The notes beneath the pieces were generated by a model. It was not told where the DNA came from, made no database searches, and saw only the letters and a list, made by a program, of their open reading frames with translations. A program made the position numbers and the translations under genes. From NCBI RefSeq assembly GCF_000014285.2, contig NC_008343.2:248001-312000 (forward strand): 64,000 nucleotides of DNA. Reading direction: 5' to 3'. Numbering within the stretch: position 1 is the first letter of the stretch; each line of letters begins with the position of its first letter. The stretch comes from Granulibacter bethesdensis CGDNIH1. GTDB taxonomy: Bacteria; Pseudomonadota; Alphaproteobacteria; Acetobacterales; Acetobacteraceae. Positions 18,978-28,111 of this stretch are shown one piece after another.

Positions 18978-20582
18978 ATGATCGGCCATGTCGACTCAGT
19001 GACCCGAAGGAAGGTCAAGGGCTGGGCCTTTAATCCGGATGATCCCCATGTGCCGCCAAAATTACGGTGTCTCTGCAATGGAGAGTTCATTTCCATTATT
19101 GTTGCCAACAGTTATCGCCCTGATCTTGAGCAGGCCGGTATCGGGACTGGCTATCATGGGTTTGAGCTGGAATGGGACATCGCCCTTGATCCGGTCAAAA
19201 GACATGTCATCAGCCTGATTGATGAAGCCAGCGGGCAGGAGCTTAAAAACTCGCCCCATATGCTGGAGGCTGAAAACTGTTTCGACGAGGAATTCAAAAA
19301 CGGCCTGTCCGGTCTTCTCCGCAGTATTGAAAGCAGGGAGGGACAGGAACAGGCCGCCGGTTTTCTGCTGGATCAGGCAGAGCAGCTTGCCCAGCGTATG
19401 GTTGAAACGGATTCTCTTTGCCGGGAAGATGATTTTCTGGATCGCTTACCTGTGGAGAAAATTCATCCTTTCACCGGATGCCGGGTGCTTGTTTTGGATG
19501 AAGTGGTTCCAGCAAAAAATCGTGATGCCGGCTCCAACGCGATCGTATCGCATATTGAATCTCTCCAGCGTCTGGGGATGGAAGTCAGTTTTGCAGCTGT
19601 ACAATACGAGGCTGCGCCTGATCTCCTGACGGGTATAGGGGTTCACTTCTATGCACCGCCACTTTTTCGCAGTATTGAGGATGTATTGCGTAGAAATGTT
19701 GGCCAGTTCGATGCGGTTTACATCCATCGCACTTCAATGGCGATACGATATATTCCGTTGATACGGTACTGGAATCCGCATGCCGTCATTGTTTATCTGG
19801 TCGCTGATCTTCACGCTGTACGCATGATGCGGCAGGCTGAGATGACACAGGATGAACCGTTATGGCAGGATGCTTTTCGTACGCAGAAAGCTGAATTGGC
19901 AGCAGCCTGGCAGGTTGACACCGTTATCACGCATTCTTCTTACGAACGCGATCTTCTTCGCACTCATATGCCAGCCGCCAATGTTCATGTTATTCCGTGG
20001 GCGGTTGATGTAGACCCGGTATCCGCTACCTTTTACCAGCGCCAGGGCATTGCTTTCATTGGCAACTACAAGCATGCGCCCAATCGTGATGCCGCAGAGT
20101 ATCTTATCAATGAGGTGATGCCACAGATATGGGCGATCGATCCGACTATTGATTGTCGGATATATGGTACGGGCCTTCCCAAACATCTGGTTGGTGTACG
20201 CCATGGCCGGGTTCATTTTATCGGACCTGTCCCTGATCTTCGGGATGTTTTTATGACTGCGCGGCTGACAGTCGCACCCTTACGCTATGGGGCTGGCCTG
20301 AAAGGAAAGGTTCTCGATAGTTTTGCCGCTGGCATTCCCTGCGTCTGCACTCCGATTGCTGCGGAAGGGATGGACCTGCCATTATCCATGAATGCCCTGT
20401 TGGCAGGGGATACGCAAAGCCTCGTCAAGGTGATACTCGATCTGCACAATGATCCCGAACTTTACACTAAAATTTCAGAGCGCTGTCTTTCTTACATTCA
20501 GAAAAACTGCTCGCGTGATCGAATCGATGCTTTAATAAAAGCGGCTTTTGTGTCTGCCGGTTTGCAAGAGAATGATCTGTAA
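18978..20582 (+). CDS. Glycosyltransferase, GT4-like C-terminal domain with a novel N-terminal module
   Basis: 534 residues. The first ~95 residues form a separate module (VKGWAFNPDDP, then ANSYRPDLEQAGIGTGYHGFEL), a pattern I associate with extra domains on polysaccharide glycosyltransferases and surface-glycan proteins. After a helical linker comes a GT-B fold: an N-terminal half with DAGSNAIVSHIESLQRLG, then the donor domain with IPWAVDVDP, IGNYKHAPNRDAAEYL, GPVPDLRDVF and APLRYGAGLKGKVLD, where the last segment contains the nucleotide-sugar contacts. It would be cytosolic. Acceptor and sugar are unknown. It ends at a strong terminator shared with the convergent RND operon. Confidence 0.85.
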   Translation: MIGHVDSVTRRKVKGWAFNPDDPHVPPKLRCLCNGEFISIIVANSYRPDLEQAGIGTGYHGFELEWDIALDPVKRHVISLIDEASGQELKNSPHMLEAENCFDEEFKNGLSGLLRSIESREGQEQAAGFLLDQAEQLAQRMVETDSLCREDDFLDRLPVEKIHPFTGCRVLVLDEVVPAKNRDAGSNAIVSHIESLQRLGMEVSFAAVQYEAAPDLLTGIGVHFYAPPLFRSIEDVLRRNVGQFDAVYIHRTSMAIRYIPLIRYWNPHAVIVYLVADLHAVRMMRQAEMTQDEPLWQDAFRTQKAELAAAWQVDTVITHSSYERDLLRTHMPAANVHVIPWAVDVDPVSATFYQRQGIAFIGNYKHAPNRDAAEYLINEVMPQIWAIDPTIDCRIYGTGLPKHLVGVRHGRVHFIGPVPDLRDVFMTARLTVAPLRYGAGLKGKVLDSFAAGIPCVCTPIAAEGMDLPLSMNALLAGDTQSLVKVILDLHNDPELYTKISERCLSYIQKNCSRDRIDALIKAAFVSAGLQENDL

Positions 20583-20622
20583 ATAGATTGCTGGTAGAAT
20601 AAAAATTCTGTTCATTTATATC

Positions 20623-20657
20623 AATCCGCCCGACCTTATGGCCGGGCGGATTTTATT
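20623..20657. terminator. Intrinsic terminator between glycosyltransferase and RND operon
   Basis: AATCCGCCCG (20623-20632) and its exact complement CGGGCGGATT (20643-20652) with a 10-base loop, followed by TTT on the plus strand. It can stop both convergent transcripts. Confidence 0.88.
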
Positions 20658-20659
20658 GT

Positions 20660-22258
20660 TCAGTGTGTATTTGCTGAAGGCATATAAGGCGCCGTCAGGT
20701 TTTCAAATTTTTCTGGATTTGCTTCCACCGGAATGCCGCCAATATCCTTGGGATGACGCAGCCCGTCATATTGGAAAACATCGAAGGACTGGAGCTGGTC
20801 TTTAGGCGGAATCTGGCTCGTGCTCCAGCCACCGCCGACAGATCTGATCAGTTCCACCACTGATTTTTCATACTTCACATGCACCTGCACTTTGGACATC
20901 AGCGCATCAAGCTTTGCTTCCTGGGCGATGATCGCATCCAGATAATTGGATAGACCACCCGTATACAGTGTCATGGTGATCGCCTGCATCTGTGAAGCTG
21001 TCTTGACAGCTTCTTCCAGTTTGACGACTTCCTGTTTGTAGAGGGTGGTTTTGGAAAGACCGTCTTCCACTTCCTTGAACGCAGACAGCACCTTGGAACG
21101 ATAATCATCCCGTGTTTCGCGATAGACGGACCATGAGTTTTGCAGCTCGGCCCGCCGCAGGCCACCTTCGAAAATCGGGATGTTCACGGCTGCACCATAG
21201 GACCACAGGCTGTTTTGCAGCGTCCCAAGATTGAAACCGCTGGCATCAAAGCCACCATTGGCCGCCAGGGATACATCCGGGTAGAAGGCAGCCCTCGCCA
21301 CACCGATCATGCGATTGGCTTCAGCCATTTTGCGTTCCGAGGAAGCAATATCCGGGCGACGCTGTAACAGCACAGACGGTACGCTGACCGGCACATTCAC
21401 ATTCGGAAAGTCAAAATGATCTTTGGCAGGAATGTGGAACGTGCTGGGTGAGGCATTGGTCAGAATTGCGATCGCATGTTCCACCACTTGCCGCTCTGCA
21501 CGAATATCAAGTTCCTGAGCCTGCGTGACATAGAGACGATTTTTGGCACGGATCAGATCCAGCGGTGGCGCTGCCTGATTGCTGACCTGGGCACCTGTAA
21601 CTTCAATCGCTTTATTATAATAGGCGATTGCCTGATTCAGAATTTCTTCCTGCGCGTCCAGTCCGCGCAGCATAATGTATTCTGACGCCAGTTCGGCTTC
21701 CATGCTCAGTCTTGCCCCGGCATAGTCCGCGGCACGCTGCTGCACGAAGTCTTCTGTGGCACGAATACGGTTGCGGATTCTGGACCAGAAGTCAGGTTCC
21801 CATGATGCCACCGCTCCATAGAACGTGTCGCTCTGGTTGAGTGCGCTGCCTGGTGCATAGAACAGGCTGTCAGCCGATTGTCTGTTATTAGAGGCACCGG
21901 CCTGAATCCCGACATGCGGCAGAAGCTCTGACCGCACTTTCATGATCATCGAGCGCGCCTGCAGGAATCGTTCGGCTGCCGCCTGAAGATCGGCATTGTT
22001 GACGACGGCGCGCTCCTCCAGATCATTCAAGGTTGGATCCTGGAACAGAACCCACCATTTCTGTGGAATTTGCGTATCGGCTGGTGTGGCTTCCCTGAAC
22101 GGCCCTTGACCGTGCCAGGAAGCCGGAACGATGAAATTCGGCACTTTATAATCCGGTGCGAGATTACAGCCCGCGACGATCCCGGAACAAATAAAGGCGC
22201 TACTTGCCTTCAGAAGGGACCGAAGTCCCTTCTGCAATGTCTGGAGAGAGGGCATCAT
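20660..22258 (-). CDS. RND efflux outer-membrane lipoprotein, NodT/TolC family
   Basis: The outer-membrane channel of a tripartite efflux pump. 532 residues with a lipoprotein signal ending in GIVAG-C31, so it should be lipidated and anchored in the outer membrane. Two OEP repeats follow, with helical barrel segments (NNADLQAAAERFLQAR, RRPDIASSERKMAEANRMIGVARAAFYPD near residue 320) typical of the NodT group. The C-terminal ~45 residues beyond the barrel are Pro/Lys rich. Its start overlaps the adaptor stop (ATGATGA), last in a permease-adaptor-channel operon. Confidence 0.92.
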   Translation of the reverse strand: MMPSLQTLQKGLRSLLKASSAFICSGIVAGCNLAPDYKVPNFIVPASWHGQGPFREATPADTQIPQKWWVLFQDPTLNDLEERAVVNNADLQAAAERFLQARSMIMKVRSELLPHVGIQAGASNNRQSADSLFYAPGSALNQSDTFYGAVASWEPDFWSRIRNRIRATEDFVQQRAADYAGARLSMEAELASEYIMLRGLDAQEEILNQAIAYYNKAIEVTGAQVSNQAAPPLDLIRAKNRLYVTQAQELDIRAERQVVEHAIAILTNASPSTFHIPAKDHFDFPNVNVPVSVPSVLLQRRPDIASSERKMAEANRMIGVARAAFYPDVSLAANGGFDASGFNLGTLQNSLWSYGAAVNIPIFEGGLRRAELQNSWSVYRETRDDYRSKVLSAFKEVEDGLSKTTLYKQEVVKLEEAVKTASQMQAITMTLYTGGLSNYLDAIIAQEAKLDALMSKVQVHVKYEKSVVELIRSVGGGWSTSQIPPKDQLQSFDVFQYDGLRHPKDIGGIPVEANPEKFENLTAPYMPSANTH

Positions 22259-23451
22259 TCTTCGGAAACCTCTTCATCCGCCGGGGAGTTATTGCCCTCA
22301 TATCCGTTCATAGGCTTGGTAATCCGAACTGTCTGTCCTTCCAGCAGATCGGAGGGAGGATTTTTGACCAGCACATCGTCTTCTTTCACGCCTTCGGTCA
22401 CGGTTGTCGATGTATCCGCCATCGTGCCGACTTTGATGTCTTTGAAATGAACATGATTGTTCTTGTCGATCACCGCAATTTGTAGCCCTGGCTCCTGGAA
22501 GACCAGGGTTGCCGTAGGAATCTCGAAGCTTTTGTAAGGCACGGGAGCTGTAAAATTCACAGAGGCGAAAGTACCCGGCCATAGCGCATGATCAGGATTA
22601 TCCAGTACGAATTCCGTAATCGCCGTTCTGGTGTCGGAATTGAAGCTGCGGGCGATTGTCAGGAAGTCAGCCTTATATACCTTGCCCGGATCCTGAGGCA
22701 GGGTGATGTTCGCTGTCATGCCAGGTTGAAGAATGGCGGCGAAGTTCTGTGGCACGGACACGAACAGACGCATCTTGTGCATGTCTGAGACAGTGAACAT
22801 CTGTGTCGCTTCGTCTTCTTCACCATGTTCACCGGTGCCGGAGCGGACGTAGTCGCCGACATTGATGTTACGGGAGGTCACAATGCCATCAAACGGTGCC
22901 ACGATGGTCTTGAACCGTTCCAGTGCTTCATACTTGGCAACAGTATGTGCGGATGCCTGCATTTCCGCGTAACCGGATTGCAGATTGGCATCAGCAACCG
23001 AGACGGACTGGCCGGAGACGGCATTGGCCTTCTTCATATTGTGCCAGCGCTCTGCGCTGATCTTGGCCAGATTGTATTTGGCCACCTTGGCTTCGTAATC
23101 AGCCTTTGCCTGATTATATTCGGCATCCAGCATGGGGGTATTGATCTCGGCCAGCACATCGCCCGCTTTGACGACGGCGCCATAATCCTTGTACCACATT
23201 TTCACATAGCCGGTGGCCTGCGGATAGATCTTGGCCTGATACCATGCGTCCAGAGTGCCGGGCAGCGTCAGTTTTTTCTGGTTTGATGCCAGTTTCGGCT
23301 TGACCACTGTGACATCGGGAACTGCGTTATAATCGGTCTCATCCTTCAGGGATGAGACCTTGGTCAGTTGTTCCTTGAACAGGGTGAACGCATAGACACC
23401 AAGCGCACAGCCGCCAAGCAGGACAATGACGTAGGGAAGTCTGATTTTCAT
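22255..23451 (-). CDS. RND efflux periplasmic adaptor (membrane fusion protein)
   Basis: 398 residues. A single N-terminal transmembrane anchor (PYVIVLLGGCALGVYAF) is followed by the barrel-sandwich/lipoyl half-motif (KIYPQATGYVKMWYKDYGAVVKAGDVLAEI), a helical hairpin (MLDAEYNQAKADYEAK...), the second lipoyl half (IVAPFDGIVTSRNINVGDYV) and beta-barrel and membrane-proximal domains. It bridges the inner-membrane permease and the outer-membrane channel. Its start codon shares one base with the permease stop (TAATG). The substrate cannot be read from it. Confidence 0.93.
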   Translation of the reverse strand: MKIRLPYVIVLLGGCALGVYAFTLFKEQLTKVSSLKDETDYNAVPDVTVVKPKLASNQKKLTLPGTLDAWYQAKIYPQATGYVKMWYKDYGAVVKAGDVLAEINTPMLDAEYNQAKADYEAKVAKYNLAKISAERWHNMKKANAVSGQSVSVADANLQSGYAEMQASAHTVAKYEALERFKTIVAPFDGIVTSRNINVGDYVRSGTGEHGEEDEATQMFTVSDMHKMRLFVSVPQNFAAILQPGMTANITLPQDPGKVYKADFLTIARSFNSDTRTAITEFVLDNPDHALWPGTFASVNFTAPVPYKSFEIPTATLVFQEPGLQIAVIDKNNHVHFKDIKVGTMADTSTTVTEGVKEDDVLVKNPPSDLLEGQTVRITKPMNGYEGNNSPADEEVSEE

Positions 23452-26400
23452 TATGCCGCTCCTTTGGAAGCAGAACGCCGGCTATAAACAATCGCGTAAA
23501 TGCAGGGGACAAACACAAGGGTGGAGATCGTGGCCATGATCAGGCCGCCAATCACGGCTTTACCCAACGGAGCATTTTCGGAGTTGCTGGTTGCCATTGG
23601 GATCATACCCACGATCATGGCGCTGGCTGTCATGATCACCGGACGAATACGCCCGTAACCTGCTTCCAGCGCTGCCGTCAGGGCCTTGCCGTGTATTTCC
23701 ATGCGTTCGCGGGCATAGGACACTACCAGAATAGAGTTGGCGGTGGCTGTGCCCATGCACATGATCGCTCCTGTCAGGGCAGGCACCGAGATATTGGTTT
23801 TAGTCAGGAACAGGCTCCATGCAATCCCGGCCAGTGCACCCGGCAAAGCTGTGATGATGATGAACGGGTCCATCCAGGACTGGAAATTGACCACGATCAG
23901 CAGATAGATCACGGCAACCGAGACGAACAGGCCACCGATCAGCTGAGCATAGGCTTCCCGCATTGTGGGGGCCTGACCCTGTATCTGCACAATGGCCCCA
24001 CGGGGCAGTGTGCTGGCATTTTCCTGAACGATTTTGTCAACATTTTTCAGAACCGTGCCCAGATCGATCCCTTCTGTAGAAACATAGATGTCGAAGCTGG
24101 GCATCGAGTTGTAGCGGGTCACTTCTCCGGGCGTGCCGATTGGCTCGACATGGCTGACGCCACCCAGCAGCTGGATCTGGGAATGCGGGTCTTTTGCCGA
24201 TCCGCCAACTGGAACAGTCAGCAGATTGTTGAAGTGAGTCAGCTGCGGCTGTGGAACATAGGTGTTGAGGGTGAAGGTGACACCCCAATGTGGATCGAAC
24301 CAGTATTGAGGATCGACCGTCGAGCTGCCGGACAGTGTCATCAGTTCACTGTCGGCAAGATCGCCAGCGGTAATATCGGTCTCGCTACCGAAGGTTCGGT
24401 CATTCCGAACGAAGAGCGTAGGATTCCGCATGGTCTGCTGCAAAACCACATCTGATGCGCCTGGAATGCGACGGAGTTTGTTCACGAGCATTCGGGCGTA
24501 CTCATAGCTCTTTGCCAGTTCCGGTCCCTGCACTTTCAGGTCGATCGGAGAAGGAGAACCAAAGTTCAGGATTTTTGCTGTCAGTTCGGCAGGTTGGAAG
24601 GTAAAGACCGTGCCGGGGAAACTGGCGGACAGTTCCTTGCGCAGGAGTCTGCGATAATCCCAGACCGGAGATTCAGGATTGTTCAGCATGACTGTGAAGT
24701 CACAATCCTGAGTGCCGATGGTGGGGGTCGGAATAAAGGCCTGGTTATGCGGTGCTTCAGCCATACCACAGTTGGCGACGGCATCTGCAACCTGGCCGGG
24801 CAGCAGTTCATGCATCCGGTCGATGACCAGTGCGGCGATGCGTCCGGCGACCTCGATACGTGTGCCAAGCGGTGCACGCATATGCATCTGCAACTGACCG
24901 GCTTTTACTTCCGGAAAGAAGTCTCGGCCCATAATTCCGAACAGCCCGAGCGAGGCGACAGAAAACGCCAGCATAGAGAGAACGACTGTTCCCCGCCGCC
25001 GGATAGCGACTTCCAGAAATCGTCCATATCCTTCCCGGAAAGAGCTGAACCCTTTCTCGAAGCCTTTCTGGAAGCGGGTAAAGAAACCCGGTGGTTTGGG
25101 CGGATGGGCATGACCATGGCCTTCTTCATGGCCATGACTTCCCTGATGTCCATGCCCGGCCAGCAGATACTTTGCCATGGTTGGCACCAGTGTTCGGGAC
25201 AGGATGAACGAGGCCGCCATAGCCAGAATGATGGCTTCAGCCATCGGCATGAACAGCCAGCCTGCCACGCCGCTGAGGGCAAACAGGGGTAGCCAGACGA
25301 TGCAGATACAGGTTGTAGAGACGAAGGTAGGGATTACGATCTGGTTGGCAGCATCGACAATAGCTGTTTCCAGATCTTTCCCCATTTCAAGATGGGTATC
25401 GATATTTTCGATCATCACGGTGGCGTCGTCCACCAGGATGCCGACCGCCAGCGCCAAACCACCAAGCGTCATCACGTTGATGGTTTGACCGAGCCAGCCA
25501 AGTCCGATCAGGGAGCAGAGAATGGCTAGCGGAATAGAGGTCGCGATGATGACCGTAGGACGCCATGAGCCAAGGAACATGATGACCACGAAACCGGTCA
25601 GTGCCGCTGCGGTAGTCATTTCCCGCAACACGTCCGTGATGGCGCCTTTCACGAAACCGGCGGCATCACTGAACACGCTGATATGGCTGCTGGCGGGGAT
25701 GACTTTTTCCAGACGCGGTAGAAGACCACGGACACCGTTGATCACGTCCAGGGTTGAGGCTTCACCGCTTTTCATGACGACCAGCAGAACGGCTTGTCTT
25801 CCATGCACCAGGACGAGATTGGTCTGTGGATGGCCGCCACGATAAACTTCGCCGAGATCGTGAATATAAACGACCGCGTTGCCGACACGTTTAACCGGGA
25901 TATTGGCGATTTCCTCGACCGTTCTGGGGGTTGCGTTGGTCTGCACCATCCAGTCTGTCGGGCCTATTTTCTGGTCACCCGCCGGACGCACGACGTTTTG
26001 GGTATCCAGAACCTTTTGCACGTCCATGGCCGAGATATGGTGCGCCTGTAACTGCTCCTGATTCAGGCTGATCATGACGAAGCTGTCCATACCACCGTAA
26101 GGGTGGGGGACGATTGCGCCTGGAACGGTCACCAGCATGGGGCGGATACGGATCTGCGCCAGTTTGAACAGATCCGAGGGCGTCATATTGTCGGATGTCA
26201 GTTTCAGCGTGATCACCGGAACCGAGGAGGCTTCCAGTTTCATGATCATCGGCGCTGGTGTATGTTCCGGCAGCTGTATCAGCACGGTTTGGGAAATAGC
26301 GACCACGTCTGCTTCAGCAGAGCCGATTTCGGTTCCGGGCTGGAAGAAAATATTAACAACCGCGCGACCGTAGTAGGAATCGGACTGCATATGCTCGATT

Positions 26401-26633
26401 CCCTCGACGGTCGAGGTAACGCCCTGCTCGAAATTATAGATAATTCGGCCTGCAACTTCATCAGGGAGCAGGCCCCCATACGTCCATACGACGGCGATAA
26501 CCGGGATACGGATGGTCGGAAATACGTCGGTGGGTGTTTTGAGGATGGACAGAATACCAAAGAAAACAATGGCAATCGACAAAACAACGAAAGTATATGG
26601 TCGTTTAAGAGCAACAAGAACGAGTGCGTTCAT
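23451..26633 (-). CDS. RND efflux permease with histidine-rich loop
   Basis: A 1060-residue inner-membrane proton antiporter with the standard RND layout: TM1 at the N-terminus (FVVLSIAIVFFGILSI), large periplasmic loop, TM2-6 with LALAVGILVDDATVMIEN in TM4 (the Asp pair of the proton relay), TM7, second loop, and TM8-12. Family members of this kind pump drugs, lipids or organic acids. The unusual part is a cytoplasmic linker between TM6 and TM7 (about 25095-25165 on the map) with many His-Gly pairs (GHGHQGSHGHEEGHGHAH), which could bind metal. The first gene of its operon; the promoter should lie in 26634-27078. Confidence 0.93.
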   Translation of the reverse strand: MNALVLVALKRPYTFVVLSIAIVFFGILSILKTPTDVFPTIRIPVIAVVWTYGGLLPDEVAGRIIYNFEQGVTSTVEGIEHMQSDSYYGRAVVNIFFQPGTEIGSAEADVVAISQTVLIQLPEHTPAPMIMKLEASSVPVITLKLTSDNMTPSDLFKLAQIRIRPMLVTVPGAIVPHPYGGMDSFVMISLNQEQLQAHHISAMDVQKVLDTQNVVRPAGDQKIGPTDWMVQTNATPRTVEEIANIPVKRVGNAVVYIHDLGEVYRGGHPQTNLVLVHGRQAVLLVVMKSGEASTLDVINGVRGLLPRLEKVIPASSHISVFSDAAGFVKGAITDVLREMTTAAALTGFVVIMFLGSWRPTVIIATSIPLAILCSLIGLGWLGQTINVMTLGGLALAVGILVDDATVMIENIDTHLEMGKDLETAIVDAANQIVIPTFVSTTCICIVWLPLFALSGVAGWLFMPMAEAIILAMAASFILSRTLVPTMAKYLLAGHGHQGSHGHEEGHGHAHPPKPPGFFTRFQKGFEKGFSSFREGYGRFLEVAIRRRGTVVLSMLAFSVASLGLFGIMGRDFFPEVKAGQLQMHMRAPLGTRIEVAGRIAALVIDRMHELLPGQVADAVANCGMAEAPHNQAFIPTPTIGTQDCDFTVMLNNPESPVWDYRRLLRKELSASFPGTVFTFQPAELTAKILNFGSPSPIDLKVQGPELAKSYEYARMLVNKLRRIPGASDVVLQQTMRNPTLFVRNDRTFGSETDITAGDLADSELMTLSGSSTVDPQYWFDPHWGVTFTLNTYVPQPQLTHFNNLLTVPVGGSAKDPHSQIQLLGGVSHVEPIGTPGEVTRYNSMPSFDIYVSTEGIDLGTVLKNVDKIVQENASTLPRGAIVQIQGQAPTMREAYAQLIGGLFVSVAVIYLLIVVNFQSWMDPFIIITALPGALAGIAWSLFLTKTNISVPALTGAIMCMGTATANSILVVSYARERMEIHGKALTAALEAGYGRIRPVIMTASAMIVGMIPMATSNSENAPLGKAVIGGLIMATISTLVFVPCIYAIVYSRRSASKGAA

Positions 26634-27078
26634 TCGTCTAATCCCGGCGGTCGTTCATAGTGGGAAGCTTTCCTCACGTAGAGTCGGTCGGTTGCCTTTA
26701 TGCCGGAATACGTCCGGCTGTATCTGTTTTGCTCTCGTGAAATTTTCTATCCTGAGAGCCAAAGGGGCGATGATTCCGCAGAGAAGTCAAGGCAGGCAGA
26801 TGACAAGACATTAATAGTTGCAGGCAGTGCATGTTATTTTTCCTTAGCTCGCATGGAGTTCTGCATAAAAGTAATCAAATGAGTAACTAAAATCGTGTTT
26901 AAGATTGCCTTCGCAAGCAATGAACAAAAGTTATTTTTACTGTCATTATAATTGAGGATGATTTGTTTTTTGATAAGAATAAATACCTAAGAAAGGGCAA
27001 ATTGTTTACTTGAATGTACGATACGCTATTGGTGAGCTTCTATAGAATCATCGACGCGATATCAGAACGATTATCGTC
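26634..27078. other. 445-base gap, AT-rich toward its right side, no gene supported
   Basis: The gap lies upstream of the RND permease and downstream of the flippase-like gene, both minus strand. Short open frames on the plus strand have no ribosome site or recognisable protein and I do not call them. On the minus strand a TATAAT hexamer sits at about 26945-26952, but I see no convincing -35 at normal distance. It should contain the efflux operon promoter and any regulator site. Confidence 0.4.
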
Positions 27079-28101
27079 TTAATGCAAGTCTTTTGCAGAT
27101 CGAATGGTCGGAGGGGCGCCTTGATCGGGGGGAAGGTGGTTACGCTGGAGCAAGGCGCGTCGGCCTTCAGCCCATTGCCATAGCAGCAGGGCGGGAATAC
27201 CGATGGCCAGATCACGCCCGCGTTTGATCAGCGATATGGCAAGGGCGGCTTCTCCGCCGAGGCCGAAAAGGCCGCCCAAAAAGATCAGGCCACCCTCCTG
27301 CACGCCAATTGCGTTCGGGATCATGAAGGCAACGCTTCGTATGCCATAGAGCAGACTGTCGATGGCAATGGCGCTGGTAACGGGCAGATTAATGCCGAGC
27401 AGGCGGATGGTCAGCCATGTTTCCAGCCCGCTGATGATCCAGCACAAAAGATGCAGTGCTCCGGCCAGAAACAGGCTGGAAGGTGTGGCATAAATCCGGC
27501 GTATATCATCCTGCACCATGGCGGAGCGGGCCAGTGCCTGCCCCAGCAGATGGCGGGAGAGGGATGCCCCGAGCCGATCGGTGCCCTTTAATCCTCTGGC
27601 TTGCAGAATAATGAACAGGGATACCAGTACGCCCATGCCCGATACGGCGTAGAGCAAGGGCGTAACCAGCCCGCTATCGGGGCGGTTCCATGACAGCAGG
27701 GTGAGGCCGATCAGGGTGTAGACCAGCTGTGCGACCAGTTCTGTCGTGACATCGACGACGGTGGATGCCGCGGCAAAAGCCCCGGGAATACCGGCCAGTG
27801 TTGCGGCCCGTCCGCCCAGCACGTAGCCGCCCAGCTGTGACAGGGGCAGGGTTTCGGCGGCTGAATCGCGGATCAGGCGCCCCCATGTGAACCACCATGG
27901 CCGTCCTTTGTTCCGCCCCAGCATCCACCATGCAAGGCCCATCAGACCGATCAGGTTCAGATGATAAAGGACGATGATGCTGAAGCCTTCCCAGCCGATG
28001 GCAGTCAGGCTGTGCCAGACCGCGCCTGCATTCTGCTCCAGTACCAGCAGGGTAACGATGGCAAGCCCTGCCAGCAGGCCGAGAAGGACGGGGATGTTCA
28101 T
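27079..28101 (-). CDS. Flippase-like membrane protein (UPF0104 / LPG-synthase transmembrane domain, HpnL-like)
   Basis: 340 residues, about eight transmembrane segments, of the integral membrane family that includes the flippase domain of MprF and hopanoid-associated HpnL. Recognisable segments are the PLSQLGGYVLGGRAATLAGI loop after TM3, VVDVTTELVAQLVYTLIG, and the C-terminal IPNAIGVQEGGLIFLGGLFGL motif, which is the family signature. There is no catalytic LPG synthase domain, so translocation of a lipid or lipid-linked compound is the likely role. It begins 10 bases after the ferritin-like gene and so shares its transcript at the edge of the sphingolipid cluster. Confidence 0.83.
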   Translation of the reverse strand: MNIPVLLGLLAGLAIVTLLVLEQNAGAVWHSLTAIGWEGFSIIVLYHLNLIGLMGLAWWMLGRNKGRPWWFTWGRLIRDSAAETLPLSQLGGYVLGGRAATLAGIPGAFAAASTVVDVTTELVAQLVYTLIGLTLLSWNRPDSGLVTPLLYAVSGMGVLVSLFIILQARGLKGTDRLGASLSRHLLGQALARSAMVQDDIRRIYATPSSLFLAGALHLLCWIISGLETWLTIRLLGINLPVTSAIAIDSLLYGIRSVAFMIPNAIGVQEGGLIFLGGLFGLGGEAALAISLIKRGRDLAIGIPALLLWQWAEGRRALLQRNHLPPDQGAPPTIRSAKDLH

Positions 28102-28111
28102 GGCGGTCCGG

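Noticed and set aside
26700-26882. 60-residue plus-strand frame upstream of the RND operon
   Set aside because: No ribosome site, chance composition; the region is better explained as a promoter gap.
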